Shown here piece by piece: positions 1 through 11,700 of a stretch of 64,000 bases of DNA. Source of the stretch: Glandiceps talaboti. Taxonomy: Eukaryota > Hemichordata > Enteropneusta > Spengelidae. How positions within the stretch are numbered: position 1 is the stretch's first letter; each line of letters begins with the position of its first letter. The stretch spans positions 31,163,955 to 31,227,954 of the forward strand of contig NC_135551.1 of the NCBI RefSeq assembly GCF_964340395.1, written 5' to 3'. The notes beneath the pieces were generated by a model, which was not told the DNA's origin, ran no database searches, and worked only from the letters and a program-made list of their open reading frames with translations. The translations under genes and the position numbers were made by a program.

Positions 1-1034
1 TAGATGTGTAGGTGTGTGAAAGTAGATGTACAGGTGTGTGAATGTAGATGTACAGGTGTGTGAATGTAGATGCTGGTGTGTGAATGTAGATGTGTAGGTG
101 TGTGAAAGTAGATGTACTGGTGTGTGAATGTAGATGTGTAGGTGTGTGAAAGTAGATGTGTAGGTGTGTGAATGTAGATGTACAGGTGTATGAATGTAGA
201 TGTACAGGTGTGTGAAAGTAGATGTGTAGGTGTGTGAATGTAGATGTGTAGGTGTGTGAAAGTAGATGTACAGGTGTGTGAATGTAGATGTACAGGTGTG
301 TGAATGTAGATGTGTAGGTGTGTGAAAGTAGATGTACAGGTGTGTGAAAGTAGATGTACAGGTGTGTGAATGTAGATGTACAGGTGTGTGAATGTAGATG
401 TGTAGGTGTGTGAATGTAGATGTGTAGGTGTGTGAATGTAGATGTGTAAGTGTGGGAGTGTAGACGTACAGGTGTGTGAATGTAGATGTGTAGGTATGTG
501 AGTGTAGATGTACAGGTGTGTGAAAGTAGATGTACAGGTGTGTGAAAGTAGATGTGTAAGTGTGTGTGTAGACGTACAGGTGTGTGAATGTAGATGTACA
601 GGTGTATGAATGTAGATGTACAGGTGTGTGAAAGTAGATGTGTAGGTATGTGGGTGTAGATGTACAGGTGTGTGAAAGTAGATGTACAGGTGTGTGAAAG
701 TAGATGTACAGGTGTGTGAATGTAGATGTACAGGTGTGTGAATGTAGATGTACAGGTGTGTGAATGTAGATGTGTAGGTGTGTGAAAGTAGATGTGTAAG
801 TGTGTGAGTGTAGACGTACAGGTGTGTGAATGTAGATGTACAGGTGTGTGCATGTAGATGTGTAGGTGTGTGAATGTAGATGTCTAATTTGTGTGTAGAT
901 GTACAGGTGTATGAATGTAGATGTACAGGTGTGTGAATGTATATGTACAGGTGTGTGAATGTAGATGTACAGGTGTGTGAAAGTAGATATATAGTTATAT
1001 TTGTAGATGTATAGGTGTGTGAATGTAGATGTAT
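1..1034. repeat. 22-bp minisatellite, cut by window edge
   Basis: Tandem copies of a unit close to tagatgtacaggtgtgtgaa plus two bases run from the first base to about 1034. Variants alternate gtgtag/gtacag and gaatg/gaaag. The array is truncated on the left, so its full length is unknown. Confidence 0.95.
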
Positions 1035-2080
1035 ATATCAACTTTATATCTATTTATGTAGTGTTCTCTTGCATTTTCGCTTACGAGCTAGCGTGAAGTG
1101 CGCCATCATATGTTTGTCATTATCAAAACTGTGTTTATTCGATTGCGGGACACATGCGTGCAGTACACGACTACAGAATTACGTGTCATTTCATAAGGTA
1201 ATCGAGACTAAAGATTTTGACGAAATGACTACTAAAAATGACGTGATGAAACAGTGCGTTATCAAATATAGTCACATGACCTTTATAAGCAATTTGCTTA
1301 CTCCCAATAGCAATGCCAGAAATGAAAACTATATGTAGAGCGCCACCTTTGATGAGTGCTTGACTTTCGATATCTGATCTTCTATATATGTTATCTTAGG
1401 CTAAAATGTCGTCAACATTTTTATCTGACAAATGAATATTTTATTAACGATATTTTGACTAATTTCGGTTATAATGTTGTAGACAGTTTACAAGTACAGC
1501 CAACCGCACAGTCAATGACACAATTCGCCGTCTCATTTCCAAAATAGGACCATACTGGTGGAGATGCCATGCCTACTGGAAAGTTTTACTAATAGTTGGG
1601 GGAGGGTAAGGGATATATTTGGTCAAGTCGTTGTGGCACGCGTATCTCTCTGTTTGTTAGTCTTTGAGTATTTGACAGTCTACATTTGCATGTTGTCTCG
1701 CTGCATATAATCTCTAAATAAGTTATTTATGTGTCTACACTTCTCAGAACATTTCTGTATTTCTCACCATCCACCCGTCTCTCTATTTCGATACGAAAGA
1801 TAGAAGTATATTGCACTCTCCTTTGAAACTGTTTTATCTTGTAATCCTATCGTATTAGTTTCAAACTAAAAGTATAATTGTTATGACCAATTATAAACAT
1901 TGTAGGATTATTTAGGAAACTTTTAAACTTAGAGAGACTGTGTTCATCTGTTGATGATGAGTTTACTTAAACCATGAGTTTTCACATCAAAAATTGTTCG
2001 CTATATATTTTCTCTCCGCATAGTTCTCTAAATGAAGTGTGTTTTTCACCTTTATACTCTCTTTGGTGGCTGTCTGTTAG
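1035..2080. other. No gene recognised
   Basis: AT-rich sequence with short open frames only (largest about 107 codons at 1015-1338, beginning in the repeat). I see no domain, no good exon and no recognisable mobile element. Confidence 0.5.
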
Positions 2081-2335
2081 GCCAAGACCTTTGAAGAACA
2101 CTGTGACAAATGGACTGCTGTTACAGGTTTGCTTGCTGCAGACGATACGTGCACCTAGTGTGCTGACAATTACAAGTGTATCCTTCAAGCCGACTGTGAG
2201 AGTGAAGAACAATGTAAACTCTGTTATAAAGAACGTGCCAAAGACTTGGAAGCCAGTGTTGGAAACTGCAAAAACGGTATAAGTGACGACAATTGTAGAG
2301 CCAATTATCTGAGTGAAGTGAAGTATCAGGCCGAG
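2081..2335 (+). pseudogene. Possible Cys-rich exon with an in-frame TAG
   Basis: A pyrimidine-rich acceptor ends ...gtctgttag at 2080. From 2081 one frame reads 85 codons (255 nt, phase 0) of soluble, Cys-rich sequence beginning AKTFEEHCDKWTAV, with CADNYKC, ESEEQCKLCYKERAKDLE and NCKNGISDDNCRANYLSEVK further on. One stop, TAG at 2156-2158 (codon 26), breaks it, and the donor after 2335 (gag|gttttg) is weak. The composition and Cys spacing look like a real extracellular exon, not random AT-rich DNA. I do not recognise the family. It may be a pseudogene exon, a sequencing error, or two exons. No partner exons were found nearby. Confidence 0.38.
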
Positions 2336-2766
2336 GTTTTGTCTACTTGCTGTATACTGTTGTAATTTTAATGTACTGTCTCAGACAATGATTTCAAAGC
2401 AACTCAGATAAATGTGACGTTAATTGAAAATACAAAATTTATGCTTTCAAGTTCGAATTATATCAAAGAACTCTATTATCAATAATATCACTGTCTTTTG
2501 TTAATAATATATATATGTATTCAATGGTATTGACAACGGAACTAATGACTGCGCACAGATCCTTTCCAATCAGACCATGAAATTTGTTTGTTTGTTTGTG
2601 TGGGTGATTCTTCACTTTATCCACCTGTGTCTTTACATTTGTATTCTTTGTTCATTTGGTCAGATCATAAACATCAGGTTGTATGAAATACCCAATAATT
2701 TGCTACAACTCCCTCCAACCATAGATTCTGGAATTCACTCAAAGGCCTGTTTGTCTGTCCTTTCAT
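2336..2766. other. No gene recognised
   Basis: AT-rich sequence following the possible Cys-rich exon. Nothing supportable seen. Confidence 0.5.
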
Positions 2767-2990
2767 TTCTTCATCCATCCATCAATCCACCCACCCACCC
2801 ATGGCCCCATCCCTCCATCCATCCATCCATTCACCCACCTATCCACCCACCCACCCACCCACCCACCCACCCACCCACCCATCCGTTCATCCGTCCATCC
2901 GTCCATCCATCCATCCATCCATCCATCCACCCAACCACCCACCCATCCATCCATCCATCCATCCACCCAACCACCCACCCACCCACCAAA
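2767..2990. repeat. (CCAT)n/(CCAC)n tetranucleotide tract
   Basis: Interleaved ccat, ccac and ccgt tetranucleotides. They produce meaningless His/Pro/Ser open frames on the plus strand and Gly/Trp frames on the minus strand. Confidence 0.95.
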
Positions 2991-4900
2991 TAATACAAGT
3001 AATAACATGCTTCTCACAGTAAGACTTTTGAAGTGTTTTCTTTTTGACCTGAAAACATATTGTAAAACCATTAATATACCTAATAGATGTACGATAGTGG
3101 AAACCAAGCTGTCGCCTAGATAAGATAGACACAAACTAAAATTATTGTTATGACATGTTGATATAACTTATAAGCTATTGAATGGGTGTTAGTTTAATTG
3201 TACTCACTGTAGGGTGGCATTTCTGATGACTTCCATCATCTTGCAATGTACATTTTTGGGATTTCCAGAGTTTACACTATTTTGATTGCAGGGTGATTAT
3301 ATCCACACAACAAAGGTAGTGATCTATAGTAGAAAGCTGAGCACCTCGGTTTCCACAGTAGTACTCCTTCACATCATTTGCTACATGGGTAAAATCAATA
3401 AATCTATCCTGAATAAACACATAACGCCTTTCATAACTTAAGACTAATTTAGACAGTTGAATACGTCAGCAGATTTTCAATACATAGTAAAAAGGACATT
3501 GACTTTATTCGACAGGTATTAAGTTGAATCTTATTATTATACGTTGTCATGGAAACATCGATTCTTCGGATTGAAGAGTGGCTGCGATCACCAAGGGAAC
3601 ATTAACAGTGACTGCGATCACCAAGGTGACGTCAACATTTTCTTTTCTCTCTTTTCAGATGTGACCCATATTTCTGTATTCATATACTTTGGCGCGGGAT
3701 TATTTAATTACTCGGGTTAAGATATTAATGAAGCCATCTGAAGCCAGTAAATGGCTACACGAGGCTGACAATTATGATTGTATTTCAAAAATAACAGACA
3801 CTCTCCTTTATTGTCACTATCACATTAAGATACAGGTAAAATTACAAAGCAGTGCTGTGTCAATATTTGATGAGTGGATATCAAAACAGAGAAACATACG
3901 AATCATTATAGTTGGATGTTTTTTTTACAGAATGGATAGCAAATTGACATTGTCAGCTACATGCGTGCTTGCTTCACATCACAATGAATACCTCACATAT
4001 GTTCCATATATTTCCCCAGAAACATGATTTTTTATTTGCGAACCATTCATAATGCTAAAACAAGGGTAATTCCATATTGGGAATAAATTATAAACTTATT
4101 CAGCGTTCTATAGTTGACGGGCACATAAATCTTGGAATGGTAATTTTTTCTAACTTGGTACCTCTACACAGGTATCTAAGTTTTTCACTCGTCATGACTT
4201 TATATTAAAACTTTATTTCATCCATTCTATTTTAGGTTTGTTTTAGTAATGTTTGTAAGTTGTTGATTAAGGTATACGAATTAAAACTTCAATTTTACAA
4301 CCAAGGCTATGGGATAGATTGCAATATTTATTATTTCAAAATATTACATGAGGTTTACTTCTTTTCCCACTCCAAGTGGGTAACGATAAAATAAGACTTT
4401 AAATGAGCAAATGCCCAACTATCATATAGACTAACATTGCATGCTTCATACATAGAGCGACATAAAATCAAAATTACCATGCCTAAATAAAGCAGTTAGA
4501 TAAATATAAAAGAACGTCTTAAAAGGTTTATGTAGATATTTCCATAGCAACGCGTTGATTCGCAAGTATTATGTTGTAACTTGGTTTCACTCGTCATAAG
4601 TATGAATCAGGAACCAACTGATCAATTAAGGTTAACTGCCACGGCGTCTTAATTGCTAGTATTTTTCCAATTTTTATAGTTCTTTGTCCGTGTATCCAAT
4701 TATTCAGACGAACTCTTTCATGATGTCAATGTGTACGCAATCGAATGTCCCCCAAGACTCAGCCACAGAATGTGATTATTATTGTGAATTAACGTTGAAA
4801 TTATAAATAAGTCGTCAGCTTTAACTTGATTTAACTTGAAGAGAGTCAATCAATTTGAGATCACTTTCAATATTTACACTTCATCTTATAACAACAAGGC
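2991..4900. other. Intergenic stretch upstream of gene A
   Basis: No gene recognised. A short imperfect duplication containing ctgcgatcaccaag occurs at about 3580-3625. A pyrimidine-rich acceptor-like run ends at about 3658 but is not followed by a convincing exon. A 112-codon frame at 3689-4027 has only a TTG start and no domain. Confidence 0.5.
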
Positions 4901-4904
4901 CTAT

Positions 4905-5040
4905 CCCGCGGCAACTTGTCATTTTCAAAACTTTTCGATGAGTAATTTCCTGTCTGAAGTCAGGGATCGATCGACGTGAAAGTGCTATATTCACCGTTTT
5001 CTATTGCTTTAAAGAAATATTTCCCAGGAAGTTGCTTTGC
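4905..5040 (+). promoter_or_regulatory. Candidate promoter of gene A, block conserved with gene B
   Basis: The block shares TTTCGATGA (4933-4941) and TAATTTCCTGTC (4943-4954), then a GGGATCGA stretch, in the same order with the region 20374-20437 upstream of gene B. TTTCCTGT is the complement of an ETS-type ACAGGAAA core. A weak TATA-like ctatat lies at 4985-4990, in the position where gene B has a clear TATA box. The ATG is about 270 bp downstream. Conservation is seen directly; the promoter role and ETS assignment are inference. Confidence 0.5.
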
Positions 5041-5257
5041 AGCATTTTTCAGTGTTATTATACGAAATCAATGTTTTTCGCTCACCTTTAGGAGTCAGTA
5101 ACAAAATACATCAAATGTTACACAAATATCAACTGCAATCGAAATTGCAGTTAATTGTGTCTGGAAAGAAAACTTAAGGTGATAAAATAACCTAAACAGT
5201 TAGTAGAGGATCATATCATTACTATATTGGATACATGTAAACCAAGTACTAAACACC

Positions 5258-5306
5258 ATGGACAATCTACTTGTTCTCCTTCATCTCGCATTCCTTCAAG
5301 TAACAG
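5258..5306 (+). CDS. Gene A exon 1: signal peptide
   Basis: The ATG at 5258 begins MDNLLVLLHLAFLQVTG, a short hydrophobic secretion signal. The exon ends ...gtaacag before gtgggt, phase 1. It has the same length (49 nt) and phase as gene B exon 1, which supports the start choice. Confidence 0.8.
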
Positions 5307-5653
5307 GTGGGTACAAATTTCTAGTCTTTCTTATAAAATTCTGTATTAGAGCTTGATAAATTAAAATTACTCTGTTCCTTCCTTTCTTTTTTCAGCTTCT
5401 CTACCAATAATGACAGTTTTGTATGTGACGTGTAATGTCGATCTACAGATCAACTATCAAGAAACATTTTCACCTTGTCTCTACAAATCTATCTCTCTGT
5501 CTCTCCCTCCCGCCTCTCTCTCTTTCTGTCGAGATGTCTCTCTTTGTCTGTGTCTATGTCTGTGTCTGTGTCTGTGTCTGTCTGTCTGTCTGTCTGTCTC
5601 ACTCACTCACTCACTCACCCACCCACCCACCCTCCCTCCCTCCCTCCCTCCCT

Positions 5654-5747
<94 letters not shown>

Positions 5748-8700
5748 ATTCAAACTCATACACATTGATGAATTTACGATATAAAGTTGTATGTCAAGGC
5801 TTTCACGCTAAGTGAAAATAGATAAGATTTGAATTGAATTAAACTTTGTTTCCCACAAAAGAGATACCCATACAATACAGTAAACATTAAATTCCAAAAA
5901 CGAAAACGATTGACTTGTTTTCTGGTTTCTGTTCAGTTTTTTTCTCTGTTTTCTGTTCTGGATTTTGTTTCTCATTACACAATTAATGTGCACATCTTTT
6001 TTGATATTTTATGTATAATTTCATTTATTCGTCAGGATCATGGACTAGATTAGTCCCTAGTGGACTATATCCATGGTCCTCACCAGAAACACACTATCAT
6101 TTATTAGTCAGGATCATGGACTAGATTAGTCCCTAGTGGACTATATCCATGGTCCTCACCAGAAACATACTATCATTTATTAGTCAGGATCATGGACTAG
6201 ATTAGTCCCTAGTGGACTATATCCATGGTCCTCACCTGAAACATACTATCATTTATTAGTCAGGATCATGGACTAGATTAGTCCCTAGTGGACTATATCC
6301 ATGGTCCTCACCTGAAACATACTATCATTTATTAGTCAGGATCATGGACTAGATTAGTCCCTAGTGGACTATATCCATGGTCCTCACCTGAAACATACTA
6401 TCATTTATTAGTCAGGATCATGGACTAGATTAGTCCCTAGTGGACTATATCCATGGTCCTCACCTGAAACATTTATTGTAAATATTTGTAGGGACTATTT
6501 TGTTAGCTTTTGTACATATTTAATTGTTTTGTGTTATGTTCTCATTTTTCTGGTGAAATAAAGTTCAGTTCAACTCAATCTAAAGTTGTGGGTGAGAGAC
6601 TAGAACATAGTTTTGAGAAAACGAATCTAGCCTAGCCACTCGATTTTAAGAGCGTCAATTGCATATCATAATGTGTAGTTTTACAAATTAAATAACACTA
6701 CTATGCGCTCCCTAACACCTTTCTATCCTACAGTAGACTTGTTGAAATAGAAACACAAGGAAGGCACAACGTTCAAGCATGGTTAATCTACGAATTAACC
6801 GTACACATGTATCTATAGAATTGCAATAGGATCCCTATCTGCCCATTGATACATTATACATTATATTAAGTATTTACGTCAGTACGGAATGTATTATGGA
6901 AAAAGAAAGGCTCTGGTTTCTCCCATCATTGTTTTGAAAACCTTCAATAACTGGCTGGTGATTGTAGATTCTCTATACCAATGTTTTCTGTTATGTTGTA
7001 AATCTGAGCTTACTAAGTTAACCCAAAAAATTAAAATTTACTTTAAAAGAAATTCCCTGTTGAGTTTTTAGCTGTGTGAGGTAATGATATGCATGTCTCT
7101 CAGCTTTTAATATTCCATGTTTTCTACATTGCAGGTGTTAGCAGCGTGTGTACTAATGCAGGTTGGGTGGAAATATCAGCTTATTGCTTCCAGTACTTCC
7201 CAGAACCTAAACATTGGATAGCTGCACATGCAGAGTGTGTTATGTATGGAGCTACTTTAGCTGAATATAAATCTATTTCAGAAACCGGTTACTTCTCAGG
7301 TAAAATATAAAAATATTAACCACTGATTGTTACAATGCAAATGAAAACACTGTCACTATGACAAAGAAAATGGCAAAACATTGATAATATATTAGCATCA
7401 ACAATGTACTAAGAACATACGTTTGCTTTAATAAAATAAAAAAATGATGTGTTGGTTTACTCGAAACATGGTTGACAGTTCGTATTTGACGAGTTAAGCA
7501 TTTATATAATCAAACCTTTGTAGACATAAAATTAGGTGAGCATATTATTTCAAATGTCTAGCACAACAAAAAGTAAGAACCTGTGTATGTTCTTATAAAT
7601 TAAAGTAGATTTGGTATAAATTTGGTTTGTGTGTCTTAAGTAATATATTCATATTGAAATAATGAACATAATGATATTAGCTAGACTATATGAATATTAG
7701 CTAGACTATATGGATATTAGCTAGACTGTATGGATATTAGCTAGACTGTATGGATATTAGCTAGACTATATGGATATTAGCTAGACTATATGGATATTAG
7801 CTAGACTATATGGATATTAGCTAGACTATATAGATATTAGCTAGACTATATGGATATTAGCTAGACTATATTGATATTAGCTAGACTATATGGATATTAG
7901 CTAGACTATATGGATATTAGCTAGACTATATGGATATTAGCTAGACTATATGGATATTAGCTAGACTATATGGATTATATGGATATTAGCTAGACTATAT
8001 GGATATTAGCTAGACTATATGGATATTAGCTAGACTATATGGATATTAGCTAGACTATATGGATATTAGCTAGACTATATGGATATTAGCTAGACTATAT
8101 GGATATTAGCTAGACTATATGGATATTAGCTAGACTATATGGATATTAGCTAGACTATATTGATATTAGCTAGACTATATGGATATTAGCTAGACTATAT
8201 TGATATTAGCTAGACTATATGGATATTAGCTAGACTATATGGATATTAGCTAGACTATATGGATATTAGCTAGACTATATAGATATTAGCTAGACTATAT
8301 TGATATTAGCTAGACTATATGGATATTAGCTAGACTATATGGATATTAGCTAGACTATATGGATATTAGCTAGACTATATGGATATTAGCTAGACTATAT
8401 GGATATTAGCTAGACTATATGGATTATATGGATATTAGCTAGACTATATGGATATTAGCTAGACTATATGGATATTAGCTAGACTATATGGATATTAGCT
8501 AGACTATATGGATATTAGCTAGACTATATGGATATTAGCTAGACTATATGGATATTAGCTAGACTATATGGATATTAGCTAGACTATATAGATATTAGCT
8601 AGACTATATGGATATTAGCTAGACTATATGAATATTAGCTAGACTATATTGATATTAGCTAGACTATATGAATATTAGCTAGACTATATGGATATTAGCT

Positions 8701-11700
8701 AGACTATATGGGTATTAGCTAGACTATATGGATATTAGCTAGACTATATGGATATTAGCTAGACTATATGGATATTAGCTAGACTATATGGATATTAGCT
8801 AGACTGTATGGATATTAGCTAGACTATATGGATATTAGCTAGACTATATGAATATTAGCTAGACTATATGGATATTAGCTAGACTATATGGATATTAGCT
8901 AGACTATATGGATATTAGCTAGACTATATGGATATTAGCTAGACTATATGGATATTAGCTAGACTATATGAATATTAGCTAGACTATATTGATATTAGCT
9001 AGACTATATGGATATTAGCTAGACTATATGGATATTAGCTAGACTATATTGATATTAGCTAGACTATATGAATATTAGCTAGACTATATTGATATTAGCT
9101 AGACTATATGAATATTAGCTAGACTATATGGATATTAGCTAGACTATATGGATATTAGCTAGACTATATGGATATTAGCTAGACTATATGAATATTAGCT
9201 AGACTATATGGATATTAGCTAGACTATATGGATATTAGCTAGACTATATGGATATTAGCTAGACTATATGGATATTAGCTAGACTATATGGATTATATTG
9301 ATATTAGCTAGACTATATGGATATTAGCTAGACTATATGGATATTAGCTAGACTATATGGATTATATGGATATTAGCTAGACTATATGGGTATTAGCTAG
9401 ACTATATGGATATTAGCTAGACTATATGGATATTAGCTAGACTATATGGATATTAGCTAGACTATATGGATATTAGCTAGACTATATGGATATTAGCTAG
9501 ACTATATGGATATTAGCTAGACTATATGAATATTAGCTAGACTATATGGATATTAGCTAGACTATATGGATATTAGCTAGACTATATGGATATTAGCTAG
9601 ACTATATGGATATTAGCTAGACTATATGGATATTAGCTAGACTATATGGATATTAGCTAGACTATATGGATATTAGCTAGACTATATGGATATTAGCTAG
9701 ACTATATGGATATTAGCTAGACTATATGGATATTAGCTAGACTATATTGATATTAGCTAGACTATATGGATATTAGCTAGACTATATGGATATTAGCTAG
9801 ACTATATGGATATTAGCTAGACTATATTGATATTAGCTAGACTATATGGATATTAGCTAGACTATATGGATATTGGCTAGACTATATGGATATTAGCTAG
9901 ACTATATGGATATTAGCTAGACTATATTGATATTAGCTAGACTATATGGATATTAGCTAGACTATATGAATATTAGCTAGACTATATGGATATTAGCTAG
10001 ACTATATGGATTATATGGATATTAGCTAGACTATATGGATATTAGCTAGACTATATGGATATTAGCTAGACTGTATGGATATTAGCTAGACTATATGGAT
10101 ATTAGCTAGACTATATGGATATTAGCTAGACTATATGGATATTAGCTAGACTATATGGATTATATGGATATTTGCTAGACTATATGGATATTAGCTAGAC
10201 TATATGGATATTAGCTAGACTATATGGATTATATGGATATTTGCTAGACTATATGGATATTAGCTAGACTATATAGATATTAGCTAGACTATATGGATAT
10301 TTGCTAGACTATATGGATATTAGCTAGACTATATGGATATTAGCTAGACTGTATGGATATTAGCTAGACTATATGGATATTAGCTAGACTATATGGATAT
10401 TAGCTAGACTATATGGATATTAGCTAGACTATATGGATATTAGCTAGACTATATGGATATTAGCTAGACTATATGGATATTAGCTAGACTATATGGATAT
10501 TAGCTAGACTATATGGATTATATGGATATTTGCTAGACTATATGGATATTAGCTAGACTATATGGATATTAGCTAGACTATATGAATATTAGCTAGACTA
10601 TATGGATATTAGCTAGACTATATGGATATTAGCTAGACTATATGGATTATATGGATATTAGCTAGACTATATGGATATTAGCTAGACTATATGGATATTA
10701 GCTAGACTATATGGATATTAGCTAGACTATATAGATATTAGCTAGACTGTATGGATATTAGCTAGACTGTATGGATATTAGCTAGACTATATGGATATTA
10801 GCTAGACTATATGGATATTAGCTAGACTATATGGATATTAGCTAGACTATATGGATATTAGCTAGACTATATGGATATTAGCTAGACTATATGGATATTA
10901 GCTAGACTATATGGATATTAGCTAGACTATATGGATATTAGCTAGACTATATTGATATTAGCTAGACTATATGGATATTAGCTAGACTATATGGATATTA
11001 GCTAGACTATATGGGTATTAGCTAGACTATATGGATATTAGCTAGACTATATGGATATTACTCAAGACACAAGTCAATATAATCCATGAGAATTTACAAA
11101 TTATGTCATGTTTCTTTTGGTTATTCCTACATTAACCTTCTGTATTGTTATCATATGAAATTATCTGCTTTTCAAGATCTTTTTTTTTTCATTTTTTTTC
11201 TGATATACATTCCAGGAAAGCTATCCCCTGCTTGGATTGGTCTAACTATGAGATCAACTGATAATGTATTTCTAATATCCATTCCAGGAAAGCTATCCCC
11301 TGCTTGGATTGGTCTAACCATGAGATCAACTGATAATGTATTTCTAATATTCATTCCAGGAAAGCTATCCCCTGCCTGGATTGGTCTAACCATGAGATCA
11401 ACTGATAATGTATTTCTAATATTCATTCCAGGAAAGCTATCCCCTGCCTGGATTGGTCTAGCCATGAGATCAACTGATAATGTATTTCTAATATTCATTC
11501 CAGGAAAGCTATTCCCTGCCTGGATTGGTCTAACCATGAGATCAACTGATAATGTATTTCTAATATTCATTCCAGGAAAGCTATCCCCTGCCTGGATTGG
11601 TCTAACCATGAGATCAACTGATAATGTATTTCTAATATTCATTCCAGGAAAGCTATCCCCTGCCTGGATTGGTCTAACCATGAGATCAATTGATAATGTA

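Larger units (their letters stand above)
5307..7134 (+). other. Gene A intron 1
   Basis: Starts gtgggt and ends ctacattgcag. It holds a compound microsatellite, a 76-bp minisatellite and two short dispersed-repeat termini, each listed separately. The open frame at 6889-7071 has no recognisable content. Confidence 0.75.

Noticed and set aside
7676-11063. CRISPR-like regular repeats
   Set aside because: Direct tandem units without spacers in an animal intron; the other arrays likewise have no spacers.
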